Assembly: GCF_020509005.1 (NCBI RefSeq)
Contig: NC_063015.1
Span: 62,001-126,000 of the forward strand
Source of the DNA: Fulvia fulva
Taxonomy: Eukaryota; Ascomycota; Dothideomycetes; Mycosphaerellales; Mycosphaerellaceae
Direction: 5' to 3'
Length of the DNA stretch: 64,000 bases
Shown: positions 1-13,011 of the stretch, in pieces
Numbering within the stretch: the stretch's first letter is position 1
How the letters are laid out: the number at the start of each line of letters is the position of its first letter
Position numbers and translations under genes: made by a program
Notes under the pieces: model-generated
What the model saw: the letters and a program-made list of their open reading frames with translations, nothing else
Databases searched by the model: none
What the model was told of the DNA's origin: nothing

Positions 1-3000
1 AGATAGCCGACCTACTAGTAACCTTATTACTTATAGAACAACGGTATAGATTTAGATCGGTAACTACGTAGAGACTAGGTCTAGCTACTACGTATTACTA
101 GAATACGATATAGTCCTTAGCCGTCTCTAGTACGACGAGTATCAACCTACGTTCTACTATACGTTAGGAACTATAACCCTATTCTTACTATATTGTCGAC
201 AGAACTACATACTCGGAACTAAACTAGTATACGTATAGTCTATTAACGACAAGGGTATTATACTAAGAGGCGTTCTTTAGACCGAGATACTAGTACTAGA
301 GAGTTCGCGACCTTAAGCTCTATCTAATTACGTCAAACTCTACGTAGAGGATAAAGACGAACCTATAGTAGTATAGGAGACGTATAAGACGAAGGTAGTA
401 ATACGACATGCCGTCGATACCTACGATAAACCGGAACCGTCTTATTACGTCCGCTAGCTACTACCCGCCGATAGGATCAAAACACTTAAGCGCCTAGCAC
501 GTCGAACGAAGAAAGAACTAAAGGTCGAGACTAAGCCGGAGATCGATATCAAGCCTATTAATATAGAAGTACTTCGGCGTATAAGCCGGAGGAAGGGCTA
601 TAAAGTATATATAATATAGATGTTTAACCCGAAAGAAAATCTTAATAAGTAAGTCGCGCGAGACCCGCTATCCGCGTATATACTAAAGGCTTTTAGTATA
701 AGAGCGAAGCTAGTACTAGGAGGTAGCGCGGCGAAATTAGTAGATACTAATACTTAGAAAAATATAGATAGATAGGAGGAGCCCCGGGGTAACTATACCT
801 AGCGGTAACTTAACGCCTCTACTATATTAGCTAACGACTATTAACGTTTTATAAACGGCAAGGACAAAGACTAGGATCCTATCCCTTTATTACTAGTAGA
901 GTTTAGGGAAATGGCTAGGCTATTTAGCCGTAAGGAAGTAGATAAGGTCCTACCGCGACGGCCTAGCGTAGACTATAAGATTAAGCTAAAGAATAGTTAG
1001 ACACCGCTATTTCGAAGACTATACTCCTTTTCTATACGAGAGAACGAGGTGATTAAGAAGTAGATCAACGACCAACTTAAGAAAGGTTTTATTTAGAGAA
1101 GCGTATTACTAGTAGTAGTACCTATTCTAATAGTTAAAAAGCCGGGTAGAGGGCTACGAGTATACGTAGACTATAGAGCTCTAAACGCGCTTACGATGAA
1201 GAGTCGCTACCCGATTCTACTATTTTAAGAGACCTTAGATCGTACTACTAGCGCGCAATAGTTCACTAAGCTAGATATTATCGCTACGTTTAATCGAATC
1301 CGTATTATAGTAGAAGACGAGTAGAAAATGGCCTTTACTACTAGATATAGGTAGTTTAAGTACGTAGTTATACCTTTTAGACTATATAATACACTAGGAA
1401 CGTTTTAGTCATTTATAAACGATATACTAAGGGAGTTTCTAGATAACTTTATGTTATATTACCTTAATAACGTACTTGTCTTTAGTAAGACAAGAGAAGA
1501 GTATGTCTAATATGTCCTAAAGGTTCTACGAAAGCTAGATATAGCCGGGCTCTAGTTAGATATTAATAAATACGAGTTCATTAGACACGAGACTACTTAT
1601 CTAGGTGTTATCATCACAAATAAGGGCATTAAGATAGACCTAGCTAAGATTAAATACGTCAAGAATTAGCCTATACCCGCGAATTTTACCGACATCTTGT
1701 CGTTTATAGGGTTTACTCACTTCTACCGTAGGTTTATTAAGGATTTTAGTAAGATCTACTTGCCTATAACAAAGCTTACGAGGAAGAATGTCCTATAGGA
1801 CTAGTCTCTAGTATATTAATAGGCGTTCGAGGTATTAAAGCAAGCATTTATCGATACGTATACCTTAAAACACTTCTACCTAGGGCGAGAGACTATTCTA
1901 GAAACAGATGCCTTAGATTACGTAATAGTAGTAGTACTCTTATAACGTAACGAGCGAGGAGTATTATATCCTATTGCTTATATATATAAGAAGATAGATC
2001 CCTAGTAATATAACTACGACATCTACGACAAGGGGCTCCTAGCTATTATATAAGCTTTCGAGGAATAGCGACCGGAGCTAACTATTAACAAATCTAGTAC
2101 CGACGATTATAAGAATCTACTAGACCCGAAATCTAAGGACAAGCCGACGCTTATATACTCCGATTATAAGAACCTCGAATAGTTTATAAGTACGAAGCAA
2201 TTGAACCGTAGACAAGCTCGCTAGGCCGAGTTTCTCTCGTAGTTCTTCTTTAAGATCGTCTATAGGCTAGGAGTTTAAGGTACTAAGCTAGACAGCTTAA
2301 CCCGACGTTTATAGGACTTGCCGAAGCCTAGAGACCTAGATAACCTACGAAACTAATAGTAGTATTAGGTATTACTAGGCCTAGATCGTATCCTAAACCT
2401 ATCGTCTACTAGAGTATTATCGGTATATAATAATAACGTTATAACCCCGCTTACGACCGCTATTCGAGGACTCTATACGTAACTAGAGGCTAAGGAAGCC
2501 GTTTAATAGCTAGAACGAGATGATCTATATACCTTACTAAGGAAGTACCGTATCGATAACCGCTATATAGTCCTAGTCGGAGGCATAATATATATTAAGA
2601 ATATATATAGTAGTTATAGCCTATTCGTTCCTCCGGAGTTAGAAGACAATGTAGATAAAGGTGAGATCCCGGTACGTACTCGTATCGTATAGGCTTTCTA
2701 CGACTATATAGTAGCTAGTTACTTAGGGGACGAGAAGACGTATAAATTAGTAGCTCGTAACTATACCTAGCTAGGCATCGTACGATTTATTAAGAGCTAT
2801 ATACGTACCTACCGCGCTTACCGTACGAATAAGAACACTAATATCTAGTACCTAGGGCTATTAAGACCGCTACTAGTACTATTTAGCGCTTAGGAGGATA
2901 TCTCTATTGACTTCGTAGTCAAACTACCGAAGGGAATAAGCGTAGTCGACGGACAAACGTACGAGAACATTATAACCGTTATATACTACTTAACTAAGGA

Positions 3001-3173
3001 GCGATTTATCATTCCTATTACCTCGATAACAGTAGAGCATTACGTACTAGTATTCCTTAAGTACGTATTAAGTAGATATAGGCTCCCGAAGCCTATTATC
3101 TCGGATTATAGTACGTAATAGGTTTCCGTATTCTAGCGTAGGATATACGCCCTACTTAGTATTAATCGAAAGC
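1..3173 (+). mobile_element. Ty3/gypsy element G1, RIP-degraded pol, first segment
   Basis: The plus strand reads as gypsy pol riddled with TAG/TAA stops. A reverse transcriptase block starts near 960; the VDYRALNA motif lies at about 1160-1192 and the active-site strand, now YLNNVLVFS, at about 1460-1486, so the catalytic aspartates read as Asn. RNase H starts with ETDA near 1900. Integrase runs from about 2600 and is cut at 3173 by LINE-A1. The integrase frame resumes at 8178 and again at 19397. Upstream of about 900 the sequence should hold gag and protease, but it is too degraded for me to place motifs. The 5' LTR lies outside the window. The element cannot encode working enzymes. Confidence 0.88.
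3161..3173. repeat. 13-bp target-site duplication of LINE-A1, left copy
   Basis: ATTAATCGAAAGC at 3161-3173 is repeated exactly at 8165-8177, bracketing LINE-A1. The gypsy integrase frame is interrupted at the first copy and resumes after the second, which supports a target-primed insertion. Confidence 0.9.
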
Positions 3174-6100
3174 GAGTAGCCTGATTGACCTACTCGACGC
3201 GTCGGCTTATCGATCTCTACGCCAAAACAAGACACATTCGAAAGCTCTTATCAAGGCCATTCTAACGATATATAAAGCAGGCCACTGCCCCTAGGACTAA
3301 GGGAGTTCTACCTCATTTAATCTGGATAGCTTGAAGCTCTCTTCACCCTGTTTCTTTAGCTCTAAACGCCGCGGAGGTGCCTAGCTACATTAGGCAACTC
3401 CTAGGCAATAGTAGCCTAGGCTACGGTACTAACGGCGCCTACGGCCCTATAGGCGAAGCCCCCCTAAGACAACTAGTAGCAACTTATAGAGGACGTAAAA
3501 AGTATAGAAACTAACGATTAGCTCCCTTACCGGTCTCTATAGGTAATAATCACTTAGCTACGTACGGCGCTTATACTATCGTATTACCGAGGGCAATAAG
3601 AAATGAGGACGACGTCCTAGGCGATTAGTAAGGCCACCCGGAATCAACACCCCTATAGCTAGGCATCGGTCGCGGTATCGATACTAGGCCCCCGCCTAAC
3701 GTACGATATAGTTACGATCCGCATTATAGTAAAGGAAGACTAGGCCGAAGTTACGAAGCTATCGAATAAGGAGCTCGCCTAACGAATCAACTAACTAGGG
3801 GTAGTCGTAGTGAACTAACAGTCTAACGGCACTCTATAGATCTATACTAGCTCTACTACTACTAGGAGGCACCTAGAGGCACAGCTATAGTAGGTATCTA
3901 AGGTTGCGGTATTAGCGAAGGTCTTAACGAAACAATTCACGATCCTAGTCTACGATATACCTAAGGAGTTTGACCTAACTAACTAGGGTTACCTACGCGC
4001 TCTCTAAGAGGACAACCCGGTTACTCTTAACTCTCTAATCTAGAAGGCGACTTGGCTCTATAGAAAATGGCTAGAAGGTAAGAAGGCCTCGGCGCTAATA
4101 GTATAGCTATAAGACGCGAAAGCGGCGGATCTAGCGATAGAACAAGGCCTAGTCTAGCAATATAGCCTTAAGATAGTAGAAAAGCACTCCTTATCCTTTC
4201 GTGTCCTCTAATGCTTCAAATGCTAACAGTATAGACACTAAACCTATACGTGCACAAATAAGTAGGCCTACTCGAACTATATAGGAGACTATATATCTAG
4301 GAACTATACATCGACTACGAGACGGTACGCGAACTGTCCGGGGCACTACCTATTATATAGTACGGAATGCCTATAGCGGAAACTAGCGAAAAACAAGGCA
4401 ATTACAAACAGAACCGTCGCCCTAAGATTCTACGGCGACCGTAAGGCTAGCCTATACCGGAACTAACTAGCGGCGGTCGGGCATAAGCGCCCTAGGGCCG
4501 AGAACGATATAAAGGATACGTAACCTAGGGCGTACGGGAGGCCACGTGCTCTACTAGCTACGGCGAGGGAATCTAACTAGGCCCGGCTCCCCTTGAGTAT
4601 ATAGCCGATAGGCGTAGACTAGGACGTATAGGGCAGTAGGACATAGGACGATATAGAGGAAATAATTGTCGATGCCGATAACTAGCCTCGATACGCTTAG
4701 CATCATCTAGTATAACGTTAACTATAGTAAGGATATAGTCTAGAACCATTTCCTATACGAGGCGGACCCGCGCGTCCACTACGTCCTTACAATCTAGGAG
4801 CTATAGATTAACCCGTACTATAAGAGACTAACGACCTACAAGTCACTAGGCTATACGACATGCCTACGAGGCGACGGTAGACCCCGTACGTGCTTCTATG
4901 TTAGTAAGGACATACTAGAATCCGACTAGGAGGTAGTGTACTACGTAGACGAAGAAGGCGGGGGCGATATTACCTCCCTCTACGTAGGTAGCACCTAGAT
5001 ACATAACCTATATATGCAACCGCTAGCCTCGAGGTCTAGCCGCGACCTAGGGGTCTGTAGACACCTAGACAGTGCGCTTAAGAGACAAGGGTGCTACATC
5101 GTAGTAGGAGACTTCAATATACACTACCCTTCCTAGGAAAGCCTTATATAGCCGTACCCTATAGCCGACGAAGTACTCGACTTGATAGCGAGTAACGTAA
5201 TTGCCCTTAATACCCCGAAGGACCTGGGCACCTAGAAGAGAGGGGGACTCTAAGGCACGATCGACCTCTCCTAGATCTTAGATAGCCACTACTACACGGT
5301 AACCTACTATAGGATCGAACATGAACTCGAGGCGTCGTTAGACCACATACTAGTCAGGACCTCTATTACGACATAGATATAACGTACACTAGCGGGAACC
5401 CCTAAGCTAAACTAGGGAAAGGCCCACTAGGCCAACATCTAGGCGTACCTCGATAACTCTAAGAGGCTAGTCTAGATCGCGTAGTAGCAATATAACAGTA
5501 AAGACGAGATAGACGAAGCAGTCCAGGGGTTGACAGACGAAATAAGAAAAGCGACCTTACTTCACGTTCCGCTTACCTAACTAACGACATAGTCTAAACT
5601 ATACTAGACGCCGGAGTGCACTACGGTAGTAAGAGAAGCAAGGAGAGCCCGCCGGGTGTAGACGAGCAGCTATAGCGAGGAGGCCTAGAACGTATATAGG
5701 GAGGTATACTAATAGAAGAAAGCTATAATACGAAGGGAGAAAGTAGTCGGCTAGAGGGCTATAGTAGAAGAAATCGCCGGCAAGCTAGAGAGGATGTGGA
5801 AGCTAGCGAAATGGGCCCGACAGGACCCTACATAGGGCCCCTCCTTCTCTATCCTAGCGCTATAATCGCCTAGTGGCCCGGTTAGCGACCCCGAGGCCAA
5901 GGCGCGTCTACTAGCTAGTAAGTTCTTCCCGCCCCTAGTCGAGGCTGATCTAAGCGACATAAACAGCTCTACTCCCCTAGCCCCTAGCATCGCGGTCTAA
6001 TAGGAGGTGTCCGAGGGAGAAGTTGCCGCTATACTAAGGAAGTTGCCGGCGAAGAAAGCCCCGGGGCCGGATAGGATCCTAAACGAGCTACTAAAGAAGT

Positions 6101-8164
6101 GTAGAGATCAACTAGCCCTAGTAGTTATAGCGATCTTTAACGCCTACCTATAGACCGGGTACCACCCGATAGCTTTTAAACAATCGACGACAGTGGTCCT
6201 ACGCAAGCCGTAGAAGGAAGACTATACGTAGGTAAAGTCGTACCGCCCAATTGCGCTCCTTAACACTCTTAGGAAGGCGCTTAAGAAGCTAGTTATAACG
6301 AGACTCTCCGAGGCGGTAGAGGAACACTCCCTACTCCAGGACACCTAGATAGGTACGCGCCTATAGCGATCGACGCTATCCGCGATAGAACTTATCACCT
6401 CTTAGGTAAAGGCTATCTAGTATAAGAATAGGGACAAGGTGGCTTCCTTACTTAGCCTAGACATATCGGGAGCCTTCGACTACGTGTTATACCCGCGGCT
6501 ACTCTATATCCTAAGGTCGAAAGGACTCCCTAAGTGGCTTGTCAACTTCGTACGGTCCTACCTCCAAAACCGTAGTACGTCGATCCTAGTCGGCTAGTAT
6601 AGAAGCCCATTTCAAGCAGTTTATACTAGAATCCCGTAAGGCTTAACGCTAGCACCTATTCTGTTCCTCTTCTTTATAGCGACGCTACTCCTAGCCCTAG
6701 AATCCTAGAACACCGCTACGAGCGGCTTCGTAGACGACATAAACATCCTAGCGTAGTCTTCCTCGACTAAGGAGAACTGTAGGCTACTAGAAGAGAAGCA
6801 CAAGATCTGCGAGGACTAGGCTAGGAGGCACGGGGCTCGGTTTACCCTAGAAAAGTACAATCTGATACACTTTACGCGCCGGCTACGGTTCTACAATATA
6901 TAAGCTTCTATCTAGATATAGGGGTATACGACTAACCCGGCAAATCAGCTTAGGATCCTCGGACTATAGGTAGACCCGGCGCTACGGTAGAGGAAGCACG
7001 TATAGGTAATATTACGGAAAGCTAAACAGAATATAGCATTATGCTAGAGGCTTACTACGTCTATATAGGGGGCGGACTTCCGGTAGTCACGACTTCTATA
7101 TACGGCTATTATACGGCCAGTCCTTACCTATAGTAGCCAAGTGTGGTCCTTAGGCGAGAGGGCCTGCCTATCGAAGGGACTCGTCGCGCCGCTAGCGAAG
7201 ATCTAAAACCAATGCCTAAGGAAGGTCACCGGGGTATATAAGTCGATACTAACGAGGATGCTTAAGCACGAGACCGCTATACCGCCGATCGACCTATATA
7301 TCTAGGGACTACGGACCTCCTACTTAGGTAAGTCGGCATAGTACCTAGTATAGAAGGTTATCGCTAGTATAGTTATAAGGGCCCGCGAATTAGTACTAGC
7401 GTATAGGGGCATTCGACCCGGAAACAAGCCGAACTACCGGGTAAGGGACGAATAGCTAGTAATATAATAGGAAGGTAAGAAATCGTTTATAGAGCAACTA
7501 TAGAAAGAGAGGTGGAACAACTAGGTTGTAGGGTATAGTGGACGCCCTTAGCTAGCGGGACAACCTAAGGAATGGTCAGCTACAAAATCCGCGGTCAAGC
7601 ACCCCCCGAAGCTTATCTACTACCGCCTTACGAGGGCATAGAGTAGTATAGCAACCTAACTACGAAGCGAACACATCGGCCTCTAGGGGTACCTATTATA
7701 GAGGAAGGTTCTAGGATATACGAATACTAGCTACCCCTACGGCTATCGCTCCTAGAACGTACGGCACGTACTCCTCGTCTGTCCGAGGTGGTCGCTAGGA
7801 AGGGGGGAGTAGATAGTAAAGGCGAGGAACCGGACGATTAGGGCACTTCTTAATAACGCTAAGGACCTACGGCGTATTACGAACTAGATACTAGAGAAGG
7901 GCTGGCTAGAACAGTACCGCCTAGTAGGAACAGTGTAGGAAGAGAGGACACGACGTAGCGCGACGAGACCGGCTAGGAGCGGGGGCTAACGGGGTAGTGA
8001 CATAGACTACGTACGTTTAGAGGGAAAGCTAAACTAGATAAGGAGTAGTCGGGGGCGGGAAGGGTTTTCACCTATTCGGGTTTCCCTTTGTATATAACAA
8101 TAGATATATACCTATATAGGCCGGATAGGGTCCTAGAACAGGGAAATGACAAATCTATCTATCT
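3174..8164 (+). mobile_element. LINE-A1, full-length RIP-degraded Tad1-like LINE
   Basis: This is a complete but dead copy of the LINE seen open at 45125-50086, aligned end to end. The shared 5' end begins at about 3206 and the 3' end is an ATCT-type tail at 8153-8164. The ORF1 start codon is lost (ATG to ATA at 3408-3410), and both frames carry dozens of TAG/TAA codons from CAG, CAA and TGG. The ORF1 remnant spans about 3408-4680 and the ORF2 remnant about 4670-7989. Almost every difference from the open copy is C to T in CpA or G to A in TpG. About 32 bases at 3174-3205 are not shared with other copies. Confidence 0.93.
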
Positions 8165-8316
8165 ATTAATCGAAAGCTATCTTCGTCGTTCTACCTAGAA
8201 ATAGATAGACAGTCGGAGAATACGAACAAAGTAATAGAGCAATACCTACGTATCTTTCTTAACTATACCTAGGACGACTAGCTAGATTAGACTCTATTAG
8301 CTAAGTTTATAGTAAA
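8165..8316 (+). mobile_element. Gypsy G1, second segment (integrase)
   Basis: Integrase coding resumes after the second 13-bp duplication. The frame reads in the style of QSENTNKVIEQYLRIF, matching the conserved gypsy block after the catalytic Glu. It is cut again at 8316 by copia-1A. The last five bases, GTAAA (8312-8316), are that element's target duplication and recur at 19392-19396. Confidence 0.88.
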
Positions 8317-8550
8317 TGTTAAATAGGTACGAGTTACGTAGTAGTAGAAGACGGCGGATTATACGAAAGACGAAGAAGGACCTAATAGGATAGCGTATAT
8401 CTATATATAGTATCGCCGGTATTAGTGTAGGTAGATACTAGGTGTCCGGATGTTTACTAGCCTATAGGCTAGTAGACCCTCGTCACGTGATCTAGTTATA
8501 TAACACACCTACACCTATATACTTGTCCTACGGCCTATATATTCTCAACA
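8317..8550 (-). repeat. copia-1A 3' LTR (degraded)
   Basis: This 234-bp LTR opens TGTTAAATAGG and ends TCTCAACA on the plus strand. It aligns throughout with the undegraded LTR at 12742-12976 and differs mainly by CpA-to-TpA changes. Confidence 0.93.
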
Positions 8551-11500
8551 CTCCCACTTAGGCTATATAGTCTCCTATAATCCCTTTACGTAAGCTAGAG
8601 CTACCTTATAAAGTTTTGGAACTACTAGCTATTAAGGGGCTTTATTAACCTATTAGTAGCTATGTCCTTTATATAGTAGTAGTCTACTACAATCTTCTTC
8701 TACTACTAGAGATGTCTAATATAGTTATATATAACATCAATATACTTTGACCTTTTATATATATAGGCATCTTTAACAAGTGTTAAAGCGGCTTAGTTAT
8801 TACCTATAAGCTTGACTAGCCTTAGCTCGTTAACAGTGCCCTTGCTTGCCCTTATACTCGGCTAGAAAGAGCTCTTTCATACTAGTTCTAGGCACCCTAT
8901 TTCCCTAAGGATAGTAGCAAGAAATTGTGACTACTTTACGGCTACGTTTTTAGCTATAAACTTAGCTTCTATTATTAATGTTATAATAGACTTCTACTTC
9001 CTACTTATCTAGGACACAGGTGATCTACAAAGGAACTATACGTATCCTAGAATTAAGACTCTATCCACTTTGTCTATAGCGTAGTTAGAGTCCGAGTATC
9101 CCTAGAGATTGCCCCCTCCCTTTCTATATATAAGACCTAGGTCTAGGTACGACCGTAGGTATCGGGAGAGCTTCTTCAAAGCCTTTATATACTACTACGA
9201 GGGATTAGTAACAAATGAGCTAATTCTTCTAAGGGGGAATGCTAAGTCTAGCCTTGTTATTGTCATTAGCTACATCTAGGTACTATTATAGCTCTAGTGA
9301 TCCTATTTATTACACCTCTTATCTATAGGTACCGTAGGTACTAAATGCTCGTAGCTCTCTATAGGTAAGTAGGTTAGCGTAGCCTTCTCTCTAGCTATGT
9401 TCATCTTAGCTAAGTTAGCGTAGATATAGTGTCCTTGATTAAGCTTCAAAGTGCCTTAGGACCTGTCTCTTATAATCCTTATTCTAAGGATCTTCGTAGG
9501 TTCACTAAGATCTTTAATCTTAAACACTTTTCTAAGCTTAGCCTTAAACCACTGAATATCTAATAGCTTCGGAGCTGCAATAGGTATGTTATCTATATAG
9601 GTAAGGACTATAAGGTCTCTATCCGTATAGATAAGTAGGTATAGATCTACCTAGGACTAGGTAAATCTAATCTTCTCTAGCTTCGTAACACAGAGCTTGT
9701 TCCAGTCTCTAGCTACTTGCTTAAGCCTATAAAGGCTTCGTAGGACCTTAAACACTATGTTTAGAGGTGCTTCAACTCCTAGGGGTAGGATTATATAGAT
9801 GTCTTTAAGAAGGCTACTTTAGGTAAAAGCATTATTCACATCTACTAGATACATCTCGAGATCTCTCTTACACACTACTACTATAAATACTCGGAGAGTA
9901 TTATGTCTAATAGTAGGTATAAAGGTCTCTTCGAAGTCAACCCTATATTTCTATAAAAACCCTCTTATAACTAGTCTTGCCTTAAACTTCTTAATAGCTC
10001 CACTAATCATTCTTTTCACATCAAAGACCTACCTAGAAGTAATTAGATTCGTACCCTTTGGCGGTATAACTGCTTCCTAGGTGTTGTTGCTTACTAAGGC
10101 AATAAGTTCGTTCTCGATTGCCTCTCTCTATATATGTCCCTATTCGGGGTCTTCTACGGCTACCTTATAGGACTTTAGGATTGGCACTTCCTGCTAATAG
10201 GCTATAGCCTACCTAATAGCAGCAAATATATATCCTTCTACGTCGTGTAGAATCTCCTCTACCTAGCTTATTATAGGGTCTAGATAGAACATCTAGGCGA
10301 TAAGAGCCTTATAGTGTTTAGCCTTATACTCTTTAGAGTTATTATCTCCGTCCCCCCTTAACCTCTTATTGCCTATAACCTAAGGTGGCGCTAGGTGTTC
10401 GGATAGGTCGAACTGAACGACATCTTCTTTTTCTTTTATTAGAGTACCCTGATCTCTAAACTTCTAGTATTCCCTAATGTTCTTTAGGGGAGGGGGAAGT
10501 TATACAAATAGCGGTTGCTATAGTGTTAATGACTTAGGTAGGTTCTGTATAGATCCACCGTTATCGGCCTTCGACAGTGTTAAAACCGCCTTAATATTTT
10601 CTCCTAGCCTTCGTAAAGGTGTCTCTAATAATCCCCTATCGGAAAATTTCGCCCTAAAGGGCTTCCTCCTAACAGGATTGCGCTATAGCGCTCGACTCGG
10701 CTAGTTAGTAAAGGTGATACCAGGATCTATATCTCCCCCCTTCTTATTCTCAAACTAGTAGACGTGACTATACGCTTTTATTGCTTTTATATCGGGCTCC
10801 TAGAACAGCTATTGTTTTGTAGTGTTTTCTAAGTAGCCTATAAACACGGCTTCTTTTCCTCGGTTTATTAACTTGTCTCTCCTTAAGCCTTAAGGTTAGG
10901 CTCTTAGGTCTATATAGACTATAGCTTTATATCCCTAGACGCGGAAATGGTCGACTGACGGTACTTAGCTAGTAAAGGCTTCTTCTAGTAAAAGAGCAAT
11001 ACTATTAATGATCGGACTATTAGGCAGTCTGTTTCTGATTATAGTCTATACTTATAAAGCTTCTAGCTAGAACTTAACTAGCATGCTAGAGTCTTTAAGT
11101 ATAGCCCGGACTATGTTCTTAGAGGCTTGAATTGACCTTTCTACAGGTCTATTTTGAAGAGAGTTGTAGGCATTAGTTGTGTCTATCTAAGTACTAAACT
11201 CCTTCTCCTACTCTTTTAGCAAGGCGAGAATTTCCTTTATACTATTACTACGGATCGCAGACAGAAAGCACCTTGACTACCGTTCTACCTAGACCTTCTA
11301 ATCCCGTAGGGCTATAGGAGCGTCGCTCCTAGCCTTCAAAGGGATTACCCACTTCTTCCTAGAGAAGTTGTCTACAATCTTAAGCTAATATTTGTATCCT
11401 AGCCTAGAGACTACGCCCTAAAAAGGCCTATAGATGTCAATAGAGATGAGGGCCAGCCTCTCCCCTTTCCTCTCTATAGCAGGTCCTTTGAACTTCCTTA

Positions 11501-12741
11501 TATTTGTAAGGGAGCAGACCTTGTAATTCTAGTGTTTAGAAGGAATAGGAATAGGATCTTTCTTATTAGTAACTCTATACAGGTTTCTTAGCAGTCCCTT
11601 ACTAAGGTATATATATCTTCTATACTATAGCTCCTACTGATCTTCGGACTTAGTATTAGCTATAGCGGTACCGTCACGTTCTTAAGAGAGTATACTAGTA
11701 TACTATAGCTTAAGAATTTCCGAGATCGAGTAGATAAACGGTACTCCTCCTCGAAGTTTAGTATAGACAACGGGTTTACTAGACAAGGATTTTAGGGTGA
11801 AACTAGGTAGTTAGATAGCAAACTGTTAGCTAAACTAATTCTACGAAACAAGACAAACTCTAAGGCCAGGAACAAACAGGACATTTTCTAAGACAATTTG
11901 CTTTCTAGAAGGACTACCTATTACTGCACTTCCTATATATATAGCTTATAGATAGCCACCCCTAACCTTGATCCACTTCCTCTTTTAAAGAGGCTTTAGT
12001 ATCCTAAATAGTAAATCTTGGTTAGTTATATATAATGATGCACAAGAGTTATGTAACTACTCGGACGAGGGGTACTTACCTTTAGCTTCTATAGTAGAAT
12101 AGGCAACCTTATTAACATCATTATCTTCTAATAGCATCTTAGGGTCTAATGCGTCTTCCTAGGTCGTATAGGCCCTTATAGGCTTACTAGAGGAGGCCTT
12201 TGGCTTGAGGCTCTCCTTTATCTACTTTGTAAGGTCCGTTATTACCTTAAGGACATTACGAAGGTTTAGTAATAATGACCTCCTACGAGGTAGTGACGGT
12301 TGTCTCTTAGTAGGGTAGGTAACCCTAGCTAGTTTGTCCTTATTCCTAACAGCCTACTAACCTATAGAAAGGTGTGGGCACTTGCTTATAAAATGGTCAC
12401 TACCGTAGAGATAGCACGTGAGCTTGCCCTAGGAACCCTTCTTAGCGAATATAGCTATCCCTTAATAAATTATTAATTCTTGCTTCTCCCTAAGAATTAT
12501 AAGAATGTCTTGTAGTAAGAGATTTACCTAGGCATCAATTGCATCGCGAATTGAGCTAAATGAGTCTAGTAGAGCTGCTAAGAGTTACTAGATCTTTCTG
12601 TCCTTAGTCTTAATGTCTTAGAACTAAGGCGAGATTAAAACAGCCCTCCTTACAATTGAGCTAAGCTCCTACTAGGCATTATCTATTGACTAGTCCTCTG
12701 TTATTACGAAATTAGTATATTGCTAAAGCAAACTTCTTCTA

Positions 12742-12976
12742 TGTTAAACAGGTACGAGTTGCGCAGCAGTGGAAGACGGCGGATCACACCAAAGACGAAG
12801 AAGGACCCAATGGGATAGCGTGTATCTACATACAGTATCGCCGGTGTTGGTGTAGGTAGATGCTAGGTGTCCGGATGTTTGCCAGCCTATAGGGGCTGGC
12901 AAACCCTAGTCACGTGATCTATCACATGACACACCCACACCTACATGCTTGTCCTGCGGCCTGTATGTTCTCAACA
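12742..12976 (-). repeat. copia-1B 3' LTR
   Basis: This 235-bp terminal repeat begins TGTTAAACAGG and ends TTCTCAACA on the plus strand. I see no base difference from its partner at 18046-18280. On the coding strand it follows the purine tract just downstream of the Gag-Pol stop. Confidence 0.96.
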
Positions 12977-12985
12977 CTCCCACTC
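12977..12985 (-). other. copia-1B polypurine tract
   Basis: CTCCCACTC on the plus strand reads GAGTGGGAG on the coding strand, directly against the 3' LTR. This is the expected position of the plus-strand primer. The same tract is at 35747-35755 in copia-1C. Confidence 0.75.
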
Positions 12986-13011
12986 AGGCCACATGGTCTC
13001 CTACAATCCCT

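Noticed and set aside
5751..5990. 79-codon minus-strand open frame
   Set aside because: It is antisense to LINE-A1 ORF2 and the same antisense frame appears opposite LINE-A2 ORF2, so it is a shadow.
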